Both the position numbers and the translations under genes were made by a program. Under the pieces are notes generated by a model. The model ran no database searches. It saw nothing but the letters and a program-made list of their open reading frames with translations, and was not told the DNA's origin. Positions 25,266-34,137 of a stretch of DNA of 64,000 bases are shown here, in pieces. Location of the stretch: positions 1 to 64,000 of the forward strand of contig NZ_JALRNF010000009.1 of NCBI RefSeq assembly GCF_030272895.1. The letters run 5' to 3'. Position 1 is the first letter of the stretch, and each line of letters starts with the position of its first letter. The stretch comes from Pseudomonas sp. BGr12. GTDB lineage: Bacteria > Pseudomonadota > Gammaproteobacteria > Pseudomonadales > Pseudomonadaceae.

Positions 25266-27761
25266 ATGGCCAACATCCAACAAGACACCCTGCCGGTGAT
25301 CCGCACCCTGGGCGAATTCGACACGCGTTCGGGCAACTGGCTGGAACGCCTGGTTTTCAACCATCGGCTGCCGTTCATGCTCGCCATGCTGCTGGCGACG
25401 CTGGTGCTGGGCTACATGGCTGTAACCCGCCTTGAGTTGCGCCCAAGCTTCGAGAAGATGATTCCCCAGAGTCATCCCTACATCCAGAACTACCTGGACA
25501 ACCGCCAGTCGCTGCGCGGCCTGGGCAACTCGCTACGGGTGGTGGTGGAGAACACCCGGGGCGATATCTTCGACCCGGCCTACCTGCAGACCCTGCGCCA
25601 GATCAACGACGAGCTGTTCCTCAGCCAGGGCGTCGACCGGGCCTGGATGAAGTCGTTGTGGAGCCCGGCGGTACGCTGGACCGAAGTCACTGAAGAGGGC
25701 TTCCAGGGCGGGCCGGTGATGCCCGACAGCTATCAGGGGGCAGCCGCCGATATCGAGCAGCTGCGCCTGAACATCGAGCGGGCCAATATCGTCGGCAGCC
25801 TGGTGGCCCGCGACTTCAAGTCGAGCATGCTGATCGTGCCGCTGCTGGACCAGGACTCGGCCACCGGTCGCGGTATCGACTACCAGGCGTTTTCGGCCAA
25901 GCTTGAGCAACTGCGCAGCAAGTACGAAGCCGTCGGTACCGAGAACGGCGGGCAGGGCGCCTACAAGATCCATGTGATCGGCTTCGCCAAGCTGATGGGC
26001 GACCTGATCGACGGGCTGATCCAGGTGATGCTGTTCTTCGCCCTGGCGGTGGCCACCACCCTGGTGATCATCTACCTCTACACCCGCTGCGTGCGCAGCA
26101 CCTTGCTGGTGGTGGTGTGTTCGTTGACGGCCGTGGTGTGGCAGCTGGGCATTGTCGCCTGGCTGGGCTATGCCATCGATCCTTACTCGATCCTGGTGCC
26201 GTTCCTGATATTCGCCATCGGCGTGTCCCATGCCGCGCAGAAGATGAACGGCATCATGCAGGACATCGGTCGCGGCACTCATCGCCAGATCGCCGCCCGC
26301 TATACCTTCCGCCGCCTGTTCGTGGCCGGGGTCACGGCCTTGCTGGCCGATGCCGTGGGCTTTGCCGTACTGATGCTGATCGACATCCCGGTGATCAAGG
26401 ACCTGGCCATCACCGCCAGCATCGGCGTGGCCGTACTGATCTTCACCTCGCTGTTGCTGATGCCGGTGGCGCTGTCGTACGTCGGCGTCGGTCGCAAGGC
26501 TGCCGAGCGCGCCTTGCGCATCGACTCGCGGGCGGCCGACCATCGCGGCTTCGGCAAGCTCTGGGACCTGCTCGACCGCTTCACCGAGCGCAAATGGGCC
26601 ACGGCGGCGGTACTGGTGGCTGCACTGATGGGCGCCGGCGGCTTCTGGGTCAGCCTGCAACTGAAGATCGGCGACCTCGACAGCGGTGCGCCGGAGCTGC
26701 ACGCCGACTCGCGCTACAACCGCGACAACGCCTACATCACCGGCCACTACGCGCTGTCCAGCGACACCTTCGCGGTGATGATCAAGACCGCGCCGGAAGG
26801 CTGCCTGCGCTATCAGACCCTGGTGCTCGCCGACCGCCTGGCCTGGCAGCTGCAACAGTATCCGGGGGTGCAGACCACCTTGTCGCTGACCAACGCGGTG
26901 CGCCAGATCACCGCCGGCACCTACGAGGGCAACCCCAAGCTCAACAGCATCCAGCGCAACCAGGACGTGCTCAACTACGCCGCCCAGCAAGCCTCGGTCA
27001 ACGCGCCGGAGCTGTTCAACAACGACTGCTCGCTGATGCCGGTGATCGCCTACCTCAAGGACCACAAGGCCGATACCCTCGACCAGGTGGTGGCCATCGC
27101 CGAACGCTTCGCCAAGGCCAACAGCAATGACGAGCACCAGTTCCTGCTGGCGGCCGGCAGCGCCGGGATCGAAGCGGCGACCAATATCGTGGTCCGCGAG
27201 GCCAACCGCACCATGCTGTTGCTGGTGTACCTGGCGGTCACGCTGTTCTGCCTGATCACCTTCCGCAGCTGGCGCGCCACCCTGGTGGCGGTGCTGCCGC
27301 TGATGCTCACCTCGATCCTCTGCGAGGCGCTGATGGTGGCGATGGGCATCGGCGTCAAGGTCGCCACCTTGCCGGTGATCGCCCTGGGCGTGGGTATCGG
27401 CGTGGACTACGCGCTGTACCTGCTGAGCGTGCAACTGCATTACCAGCGCAAGGGCATGTCGCTGTCCCAGGCTTACGAAAACGCCGTGGCCTTCACCGGC
27501 CGGGTGGTCGGCCTGGTCGGCATCACCCTGGCAGCCGGCGTGGTGGGCTGGGCCTGGTCACCGATCAAGTTCCAGGCCGACATGGGCATCCTGCTGACCT
27601 TCATGTTCCTGTGGAACATGCTCGGCGCGCTGATCCTGATTCCGGCCCTGTCGCACTTCCTCCTGCCCGGCAGCAAGGCTGCCGAGCCTGACACCAGCTC
27701 CGTCCCTGCCGACGGACTGCAAAACAAAACCCAAGAAGTCGAGTATTCGCATCATGTCTGA
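25266..27761 (+). CDS. RND superfamily exporter, MMPL/HpnN-like
   Basis: 831 residues with the RND layout: one N-terminal helix (about 37-55), a periplasmic domain, five helices with the sterol-sensing-like block, then a second half repeating the pattern (periplasmic domain about 480-640, five more helices). The proton-relay segment of the C-terminal half reads VIALGVGIGVDYALYLLS. It belongs to the MMPL/HpnN branch, which moves lipids or other hydrophobic molecules, not to the AcrB drug-pump branch. With DUF1302, DUF1329 and the propeller it forms a likely envelope-spanning transport module. Its end overlaps the next gene by eight bases. Confidence 0.9.
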   Translation: MANIQQDTLPVIRTLGEFDTRSGNWLERLVFNHRLPFMLAMLLATLVLGYMAVTRLELRPSFEKMIPQSHPYIQNYLDNRQSLRGLGNSLRVVVENTRGDIFDPAYLQTLRQINDELFLSQGVDRAWMKSLWSPAVRWTEVTEEGFQGGPVMPDSYQGAAADIEQLRLNIERANIVGSLVARDFKSSMLIVPLLDQDSATGRGIDYQAFSAKLEQLRSKYEAVGTENGGQGAYKIHVIGFAKLMGDLIDGLIQVMLFFALAVATTLVIIYLYTRCVRSTLLVVVCSLTAVVWQLGIVAWLGYAIDPYSILVPFLIFAIGVSHAAQKMNGIMQDIGRGTHRQIAARYTFRRLFVAGVTALLADAVGFAVLMLIDIPVIKDLAITASIGVAVLIFTSLLLMPVALSYVGVGRKAAERALRIDSRAADHRGFGKLWDLLDRFTERKWATAAVLVAALMGAGGFWVSLQLKIGDLDSGAPELHADSRYNRDNAYITGHYALSSDTFAVMIKTAPEGCLRYQTLVLADRLAWQLQQYPGVQTTLSLTNAVRQITAGTYEGNPKLNSIQRNQDVLNYAAQQASVNAPELFNNDCSLMPVIAYLKDHKADTLDQVVAIAERFAKANSNDEHQFLLAAGSAGIEAATNIVVREANRTMLLLVYLAVTLFCLITFRSWRATLVAVLPLMLTSILCEALMVAMGIGVKVATLPVIALGVGIGVDYALYLLSVQLHYQRKGMSLSQAYENAVAFTGRVVGLVGITLAAGVVGWAWSPIKFQADMGILLTFMFLWNMLGALILIPALSHFLLPGSKAAEPDTSSVPADGLQNKTQEVEYSHHV

Positions 27762-29526
27762 TTACCTTCCACCCCTGCGTGACATGGATTTCCTGTTCAA
27801 CGAAGTGTTCGACATTCCCGCCCAGTGGGCAGGCATGCCGGCCTTGGCCGAACAGATCGACGCCGATACCGCCAGGGCGGTACTCGAACAGGCCGGCAAG
27901 GTGATCGCCCAGGTGGTCGCGCCGTTGAACCGCAGCGGCGACGAGCAGGGCTGCCGCTGGGAGCAGGGCCGGGTGATCACCCCGGACGGCTTCCCCCAGG
28001 CCTACCGCACCTACGCCGAGGACGGCTGGGTCGGCGTTGCCGGTGCCCCGGAATTCGGCGGCATGGGCATGCCCAAGGTGATTGGCGCCCAGGTCGAGGA
28101 AATGCTCAACGCCGCCAACCTGTCCTTCGGCCTGTACCCGATGCTGACCGCCGGCGCCTGCCTGTCGCTGCTCAACCATGCCAGCGAGGAACTCAAGGCC
28201 CGTTACCTGCCGCCCATGTACGAAGGCCGCTGGACCGGCTCGATGTGCCTGACCGAACCCCATGCCGGCACCGACCTGGGCCTGATCCGCACCAAGGCCG
28301 AACCCCAGGCCGACGGCAGCTACCGGGTCAGCGGCACGAAGATCTTCATCACCGGCGGTGAGCAGGACCTGACCGAGAACATCATCCACCTGGTGCTGGC
28401 CAAGCTGCCCGACGCCCCGGCCGGCGCCAAGGGGATCTCGCTGTTCCTGGTGCCCAAGGTGATGGTCGATGACAACGGCGCGTTGGGTGAGAGCAACGCC
28501 GTGAGTTGCGGCTCGATCGAGCACAAGATGGGCATCAAGGCTTCGGCCACCTGCGTGATGAACTTCGATGGCGCCGTCGGCTACCTGGTGGGTGAGCTGA
28601 ACAAGGGCCTGAACGCCATGTTCACCATGATGAACTACGAGCGCCTGGGTGTCGGCATCCAGGGCCTGGCACTGGGTGAGCGTTCCTACCAGAACGCCAT
28701 CGAGTACGCCCGTGAGCGCTTGCAGAGCCGCGCTCCGACTGGTCCGGTGGCTGCCCAGCTTGCCGCCGACCCGATCGTCGCCCACCCGGACGTGCGCCGC
28801 ATGCTGCTGACCATGAAGGCCCTGAATGAAGGCGGACGTGCGTTTTCCACCTTCGTTGCCCAGCAACTGGACCTGGCCAAGTACAGCGAAGACGCCGAGG
28901 CACGCAAACAGGCCGAAGCACAAGTGGCCTTGCTGACCCCGGTGGCCAAGGCGTTCCTGACCGACATGGGCCTGGAGACCACCGTACACGGTCAGCAGGT
29001 GTTCGGCGGTCATGGCTACATCCGCGAATGGGGCCAGGAGCAGCTGATTCGCGATTGCCGCATCACCCAGATCTACGAGGGCACCAACGGCATCCAGGCC
29101 CTGGACCTGGTCGGTCGCAAGCTGGTGGCCGATGGGGGGCGCGCCTATGCCGCGCTGTCTGCGCAGATCAACGCCTACGCCCAGTCGCTGGCGCCGAACC
29201 GCGCAGAATTCAGTGCGCCGCTGCTGGCCGCGCTGAGCAACCTGGACGAACTGACCGCCTGGGTACTCGACCGTGCCCAGGGCAACCCGCGGGAAATCGG
29301 TGCGGCCTCGGTGGAATACCTGCATGTGTTCGGTTACACCCTGTACGCCTACCTGTGGGCGCAGATGGCCGATGTCGCCCTGGACAAGGAGGGTGAGTTC
29401 TACGCCAGCAAGCTGGGCACCGCGCGCTTCTTCTTCGCCCGTCTGCTGCCGCGCATCCACTCCCTGAGCGCCAGTGTCAAGGCCGGTAGCGAAAGCCTCT
29501 ACCTGCTCGACGCCGAACAACTGTGA
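27754..29526 (+). CDS. Acyl-CoA dehydrogenase, DmdC-like long form
   Basis: 590 residues, about 200 longer than short-chain acyl-CoA dehydrogenases and close to DmdC (3-methylmercaptopropionyl-CoA dehydrogenase) and PA0506-type enzymes. The FAD/CoA region has MCLTEPHAGTDLGLI; the catalytic base is the Glu at about 442 in QIYEGTNGIQ; a C-terminal helical domain follows. It introduces a 2,3 double bond into an acyl-CoA and passes electrons to ETF. The acyl chain is not predictable. Translationally coupled to the RND gene (eight-base overlap), followed 11 bases later by the ligase that would supply its substrate. Confidence 0.9.
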   Translation: MSDYLPPLRDMDFLFNEVFDIPAQWAGMPALAEQIDADTARAVLEQAGKVIAQVVAPLNRSGDEQGCRWEQGRVITPDGFPQAYRTYAEDGWVGVAGAPEFGGMGMPKVIGAQVEEMLNAANLSFGLYPMLTAGACLSLLNHASEELKARYLPPMYEGRWTGSMCLTEPHAGTDLGLIRTKAEPQADGSYRVSGTKIFITGGEQDLTENIIHLVLAKLPDAPAGAKGISLFLVPKVMVDDNGALGESNAVSCGSIEHKMGIKASATCVMNFDGAVGYLVGELNKGLNAMFTMMNYERLGVGIQGLALGERSYQNAIEYARERLQSRAPTGPVAAQLAADPIVAHPDVRRMLLTMKALNEGGRAFSTFVAQQLDLAKYSEDAEARKQAEAQVALLTPVAKAFLTDMGLETTVHGQQVFGGHGYIREWGQEQLIRDCRITQIYEGTNGIQALDLVGRKLVADGGRAYAALSAQINAYAQSLAPNRAEFSAPLLAALSNLDELTAWVLDRAQGNPREIGAASVEYLHVFGYTLYAYLWAQMADVALDKEGEFYASKLGTARFFFARLLPRIHSLSASVKAGSESLYLLDAEQL

Positions 29527-29537
29527 AGGACCCCCAC

Positions 29538-31181
29538 ATGACCAACACCCGTGTCATTACCCCGGCGCCCGGGGCCTACAGCTACCCGCTGCTGATCAAA
29601 CGCCTGCTGCTGTCGGGCGTGCGCTACCAGCCCGGCCAGGAAATCGTCTACGCCGACAAGATGCGCTACAGCTACGAAACCCTGCTCGAACGTATCCAGC
29701 GCCTGGCCAATGTGCTGGTCCAGGCCGGGGTGAAGCCCGGTGATACCGTGGCCTTGCTCGACTGGGACAGCCATCGCGGCCTTGAGTGCTTCTTTGCCGT
29801 GCCGATGATTGGCGCCGTGCTGCACACCGTCAACGTGCGCCTGTCCACCGAGCAGGTGCGCTACACCATGGACCATGCCGAAGACCGGGTGGTGCTGGTG
29901 CACGACGACTTCCTGCCGCTGATGGAGCAGCTCAAGGACCAGCTGCCGACCGTTCAGCGCTTCATCCGCCTGGGCGAGCATGACAACTGCACTACCAGCC
30001 TTGAGCTTGCCGGCGAGTACGAAGCCTTGCTGGCCGCTGCCGACACGCAGTTCGACTTCCCTGATTTCGATGAAAACTCGGTAGCGACCCTGTTCTACAC
30101 CACCGGCACCACCGGCAACCCCAAGGGCGTGTACTTCACCCATCGCCAACTGGTGCTGCACACCCTCAACGAGCTGGGCACCTTCTCCGCCTGTGGCGGC
30201 GAACCCTTGCTGCGTAGCGACGACGTCTACATGCCGATCACGCCGATGTTCCATGTGCATGCCTGGGGCGTGCCCTATGTCGCCACGGCGCTGGGCATCA
30301 AGCAGGTCTATCCCGGCCGTTACGAGCCCAACCAGCTGGTGCGCCTGTTCCGCGAGGAGCAGGTGACCTTCTCCCACTGCGTGCCGACCCTGTTGCAGAT
30401 GATGCTCGAATGCGACGAAGGCCAGCGCACCGACATGGGCGGCTGGAAAATGCTCCTGGGCGGCAGCGCCCTGACCCAGGGCCTGGCCAGCAAGGCCAGC
30501 GCCCGCGGCGTGCGGGTGTTCTGTGGCTACGGCATGTCCGAGACCTGCCCGCTGCTGAGCCTCACCCACCTCAGTGCCGAGGAACTGACCCTGCCCATGG
30601 CCCAGCAGCTGTCGCTGCGGATCAACGCCGGCGTGCCGATTCCGCTGGTGGACCTGCGTATCGTCGACGAGCAGGGCGCCGACGTTGCCCACGATGGCGA
30701 AAGCCTGGGCGAAATCGTCGTGCGCGCGCCCTGGCTGACCCAGGGTTACCTGAAGGAGCCGGAGCAGGGCGCCGCGCTCTGGGCCGGCGGCTGGCTGCAC
30801 ACCGGCGACATGGCCTGCATCACCCCCAGCGGTGTGGTGCAGATCCGAGACCGGATCAAGGACGTGATCAAGACCGGCGGCGAATGGATCAGCTCGGTGG
30901 AGCTGGAGAGCCTGATCAGCCAGCATGCCGGTGTCGAATCGGTGGCCGTGGTCGGCATTCCCGACCCGCGCTGGGGCGAGCAGCCCATGGCGCTGGTGGT
31001 CTGCGCCGCCGGCAGCTACCTGGACCAGCCGGCGCTGGCGCAGCACCTGCAGCAGTTCGTCGACAGCGGGCGCCTGAGCAAGTGGGCCATCCCGCGGCAT
31101 GTGCGTTTTGTCAGCGAGATCCCCAAGACCAGCGTCGGCAAGATCAACAAGAAGTTGATCCGGGAAACTGCCGGGCAGTAA
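29538..31181 (+). CDS. Acyl-CoA ligase (AMP-forming), fatty-acid or DmdB-like
   Basis: 547 residues from the ATG at 29538, with AAGGA upstream. ANL-superfamily signatures: P-loop YTTGTTGNPKG at about 187-197, FCGYGMSETCPLLS, LHTGDMACITPSG, and the C-terminal catalytic lysine in KTSVGKINKK. It activates a carboxylic acid to its CoA thioester with ATP. The family includes medium-chain fatty-acid ligases (AlkK-like) and the DMSP-pathway enzyme DmdB. Together with the preceding dehydrogenase it gives the first two steps of a beta-oxidation-like route. No hydratase or thiolase lies here, so later steps may be encoded elsewhere. Confidence 0.9.
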   Translation: MTNTRVITPAPGAYSYPLLIKRLLLSGVRYQPGQEIVYADKMRYSYETLLERIQRLANVLVQAGVKPGDTVALLDWDSHRGLECFFAVPMIGAVLHTVNVRLSTEQVRYTMDHAEDRVVLVHDDFLPLMEQLKDQLPTVQRFIRLGEHDNCTTSLELAGEYEALLAAADTQFDFPDFDENSVATLFYTTGTTGNPKGVYFTHRQLVLHTLNELGTFSACGGEPLLRSDDVYMPITPMFHVHAWGVPYVATALGIKQVYPGRYEPNQLVRLFREEQVTFSHCVPTLLQMMLECDEGQRTDMGGWKMLLGGSALTQGLASKASARGVRVFCGYGMSETCPLLSLTHLSAEELTLPMAQQLSLRINAGVPIPLVDLRIVDEQGADVAHDGESLGEIVVRAPWLTQGYLKEPEQGAALWAGGWLHTGDMACITPSGVVQIRDRIKDVIKTGGEWISSVELESLISQHAGVESVAVVGIPDPRWGEQPMALVVCAAGSYLDQPALAQHLQQFVDSGRLSKWAIPRHVRFVSEIPKTSVGKINKKLIRETAGQ

Positions 31182-31260
31182 GGGCAGGGCGGGGCGGGTG
31201 TGACCCTGGCCCGTCCCGCCGCTTCCAATCGAGTACCTCCCACCGGCAAGAAGGTGCTCG

Positions 31261-31842
31261 ATGAACCGCTTTATCGCCCCGGTCGACCTGGCCAAGGCCT
31301 ACCGTTTGCTCAACCACGGACCTACCGTACTGGTATCGGCCTGTCACGACGGCGTCGACAACGTGATGGCGGCCGCCTGGGCCTGTGCGCTGGACTTCAT
31401 GCCACCCAAGCTGACCGTGGTGCTGGACAAGGCCACCCAGACCCGCGCCCTGGTGGAAGCCAGCGGCCTGTTCGTGATCCAGGTGCCAACCGCCGCGCAA
31501 GTGCAACTGACCCATGATGTCGGTACCCGCAGCCTTGCCGATACGCCCGACAAACTCCAGCGCGCCGGCGTCGAGCTGATGCGCATGCCCGGCCATGAAC
31601 AGCCCTTTGTCGAAGGTTGCGCCGCCTGGCTGCTGTGCCGGCTGGTTCCCGAGCCGCATAACCAGCAGAGCTACGACCTGTTCATCGGCGAAGTCATCGA
31701 AGCCTGGGCAGACAACCGGGTATTCAAGGACGGCCACTGGCATTTCGAACAGGCTGACCCGGCCTTGCGCAGCCTGCATTACATTGCCGGCGGGCATTTC
31801 TATGCCATTGGCGAGGTAGTCAAGGCAAAGGTCGATGAATAG
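31261..31842 (+). CDS. Flavin reductase-like (flavoredoxin) family protein
   Basis: 193 residues, FMN-binding split-barrel fold of the flavin reductase/flavoredoxin type: YRLLNHGPTVLVSACHDGVDNVMAAAWACALDF at the start forms the FMN pocket and LHYIAGGHFYAIGEVV the end. It binds FMN and may pass electrons to an oxygenase or reduce its own substrate. It lies 79 bases after the ligase and may be the last gene of the catabolic operon, or a separate unit. REPs follow it. Confidence 0.8.
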   Translation: MNRFIAPVDLAKAYRLLNHGPTVLVSACHDGVDNVMAAAWACALDFMPPKLTVVLDKATQTRALVEASGLFVIQVPTAAQVQLTHDVGTRSLADTPDKLQRAGVELMRMPGHEQPFVEGCAAWLLCRLVPEPHNQQSYDLFIGEVIEAWADNRVFKDGHWHFEQADPALRSLHYIAGGHFYAIGEVVKAKVDE

Positions 31843-31905
31843 CCTATCTTGATTGCCTGTTGGAAGCGGAAACGCCGGCACTGGGCGGCAACAAGTACCA
31901 TCCCC

Positions 31906-32047
31906 TGTAGGAGCAACTCTCTTTGTGGGAGCCTGCGATCGACTGCGCAGCAGTCGCAGCCCAGCCACTTCGTTGTGCCAGACAGACTGAGGCCGTCTGG
32001 CTTTGCGGCCGTTTCACGGTCGATCGCAGCCTGGCGGCAGCTCCCAC
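31906..32047. repeat. Composite REP doublet B
   Basis: Second copy of the composite unit at 4028-4177. It shares GCCTGCGATCGACTGCGCAG, the inner TGAGGC.GTCTGG..T..CGGCC, and the closing CAGCTCCCAC. A single REP follows at 32076, as with copy A. Confidence 0.7.
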
Positions 32048-32075
32048 GGATAACCCGCAGAGCCCCCGCAATCAC

Positions 32076-32119
32076 TGTAGGAGCTGGCGAAGCCTGCGAT
32101 CGACTGCGCAGCAGTCGCA
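32076..32119. repeat. Single REP element
   Basis: TGTAGGAGCTGGCGAAGCCT followed by GCGATCGACTGCGCAGCAGTCGC; the last part is itself a small hairpin. It abuts the end of the GlxA-type regulator gene. Confidence 0.75.
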
Positions 32120-32133
32120 AACCGGTACACCAG

Positions 32134-33087
32134 CTACGGTCTTTGCGCTTTTGCCTGGCGACGCAACTCCAGTGGCGTGCTGCCGATGACCCGCACAAAG
32201 CAGCGCAGCATGTGGTCGGCATCGCCAAAACCACACTGCCTGGCGATCGCCTCGAACTTCTGCTGCCCATCCTCGACCAAGGGCCTCGCGGCTTCGATGC
32301 GCAGACGCTCGACCGCCTTGGCCGGGGTCACCCCGACCGATGCCGCGAACACACGGGCAAACTGGCGCACGCTCATATGGGCGACGTCGGCCAGACGCTC
32401 GACGGACAGGTCGTCGCGCAGGTGATCCCGTGCATAACTGAGCACCGTACGGATGCGGTCCGAGCCCGGATCCAGCTCCAGCAGCGACGAGAACTGGTAC
32501 TGACCGCCGGGGCGCCGGTAGTAGACCACCAGCATGCGCGCTACCGCTCGCACCACCTCCTTGCCCAGGTCTTGCTCGATCATGGCCAGGGCCATGTCGA
32601 TGCCCGCCGACATGCCTGCCGAGGTCCAGACATTGCCGTCTTCGGTCCAGATCCTGTCGCCATCGACGCGCAGGGCAGGGTAGCGCGCCTGCAAGTGTGG
32701 CGCGTAGTTCCAGTGGGTGGTGGCGACACGCCCATCGAGCAGGCCGGTCTCGGCCAGCACGAAGGCGCCGGTGCAGACACTGGCCGTGCGCCGTGCACGC
32801 GTGGCGATGCGCTGGATGACATCGGCGATCGGCAGCAGCCAGTCACCCACCGGCACCGCCGGCGCGCCGACGATGATCAGGGTGTCGATCGCTGCAGCCA
32901 ACGGCAAAGCCTGGGTCTCTACCGACAGCCCGCCAGAGGTGCGAATCAAGCCGCCGGCAAGCGAGGCGACGGTGAAGCGATAGCTTGAAGCCTGCGCACG
33001 ATTGGCGTTGGCAAAGGCTTCGAGCGGGCCACTCAAGTCCAGCAGGACGAAGTCCGGGTAGACCAGAAAGCAAACGTGACGGGACAT
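32134..33087 (-). CDS. GlxA family transcriptional regulator (DJ-1/PfpI plus AraC domains)
   Basis: 317 residues from the ATG at 33087 with GAGG upstream. Residues 1-190 are a class I amidotransferase-like (DJ-1/PfpI) domain with the nucleophile-elbow segment ASVCTGAFVLAETGLLDG; the C-terminal 110 residues are an AraC DNA-binding domain (LADVAHMSVRQFARVFAASV, IARQCGFGDADHMLRCF). Such regulators respond to small amides, amines or arginine-like compounds. It is divergent from the exported isochorismatase-like hydrolase, which it probably controls. Confidence 0.9.
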   Translation of the reverse strand: MSRHVCFLVYPDFVLLDLSGPLEAFANANRAQASSYRFTVASLAGGLIRTSGGLSVETQALPLAAAIDTLIIVGAPAVPVGDWLLPIADVIQRIATRARRTASVCTGAFVLAETGLLDGRVATTHWNYAPHLQARYPALRVDGDRIWTEDGNVWTSAGMSAGIDMALAMIEQDLGKEVVRAVARMLVVYYRRPGGQYQFSSLLELDPGSDRIRTVLSYARDHLRDDLSVERLADVAHMSVRQFARVFAASVGVTPAKAVERLRIEAARPLVEDGQQKFEAIARQCGFGDADHMLRCFVRVIGSTPLELRRQAKAQRP

Positions 33088-33238
33088 GGCCTCAACCCCA
33101 GAGGACCTGGCAGACGCCTCATTAATCGCAGCTGCCGGCCGCAAGGTCAACGAACGGCCGAAATCCAGGGACAAACGTCCTTTTGCCGGTGCCCGGGTGC
33201 CGTACCTTGAGCACACCCCCACCCCAGAGGACATGCAA

Positions 33239-34030
33239 ATGACCCGTAGCACCTCAACCCGCCAGCGCATGATCGCCTGCACCACCTTGCTTGCAAGCCT
33301 GCTGATAGCACCCGGCATAGGCTTTGCCGCCGAGAATCCCTACACCGACCCGGTCAAGCCTGCACTTCCGGCCTCGACCTTCCAATGGGACTCAAGCCGC
33401 ACCGCGCTGGTGGTGATCGATCCGCAGATCGACTTCATGAGCCCGGAAGGGGCAGGGTGGCCGGTGTTCGGTGAGAGCGTCACCGAACAGCACCTGGTGG
33501 CCAACCTGGAGCGCTTGTTCAAAGCCTTCAAACAGTCCGGCACGACCGTCGCCATTTCGCCGCACTACTACTATCCCCATGACCATAAATGGCAGTACGA
33601 GGCACCGGCAGAGACGGTCCAGCACAAGCTCGGCATGTTCGACCGCAAGGGTGCCCTGACCCTCGACGGGTTCCGTAACTCGGGCGCCGACTTCATGCCG
33701 CAGTTCAAGGCGTACATCGAAGACGGCAAGACCCTCGTGGCCTCGCCGCACAAGCTCTATGGCCCGCAGAGCAACGACATCATGCTGCAACTGCGCAAGC
33801 AGCGGGTCGACAAGATCGTCCTGGCCGGCATGGCCTCGAACCTGTGCGTGGAGTCGCACCTTCGCGAGTTCCTCGAGCGTGGCTTCGAAGTGGTCGTGGT
33901 CCGTGATGCCATTGCCGGGCCAAAGCTTGCGGAGGGCGATGGATACGGGAGTGCACTGGTCAACTTCCGCTATATCGCCAATGGCTTGATGACCACCGAG
34001 CAGGTAGTGGGCAAACTGGAAGGTCGCTGA
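33239..34030 (+). CDS. Exported isochorismatase-family hydrolase
   Basis: 263 residues from the ATG at 33239, seven bases after AGAGGA. Unusually for the family it has a signal peptide (hydrophobic 11-26, cleavage near FAA at 29-31). Likely catalytic triad: Asp61 (VVIDPQIDF), Lys172 (SPHKLYGPQ) and Cys203 (ASNLCVESH). Cysteine hydrolases of this group split amides (nicotinamidase-like, N-carbamoyl) or vinyl ethers. Periplasmic location and the GlxA partner suggest scavenging of an external amide. A hairpin follows. Confidence 0.88.
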   Translation: MTRSTSTRQRMIACTTLLASLLIAPGIGFAAENPYTDPVKPALPASTFQWDSSRTALVVIDPQIDFMSPEGAGWPVFGESVTEQHLVANLERLFKAFKQSGTTVAISPHYYYPHDHKWQYEAPAETVQHKLGMFDRKGALTLDGFRNSGADFMPQFKAYIEDGKTLVASPHKLYGPQSNDIMLQLRKQRVDKIVLAGMASNLCVESHLREFLERGFEVVVVRDAIAGPKLAEGDGYGSALVNFRYIANGLMTTEQVVGKLEGR

Positions 34031-34078
34031 ACACTGCCAGGTTTGCCAGCGGACAGGGACGTCCGCTGCGCCAGTGTT
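34030..34078. terminator. Nested hairpin between convergent genes
   Basis: Outer stem AACACTG/CAGTGTT (34030-34036 and 34072-34078) and inner stem AGCGGAC/GTCCGCT (34048-34054 and 34061-34067). It begins at the stop codon of the hydrolase. No U-run, so it may be a processing or barrier structure. Confidence 0.5.
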
Positions 34079-34137
34079 GATCACGGATTGGCAGTGCGCA
34101 TGAAGGTGCAGGGCCGATACCGAGGATTCATCACCTA

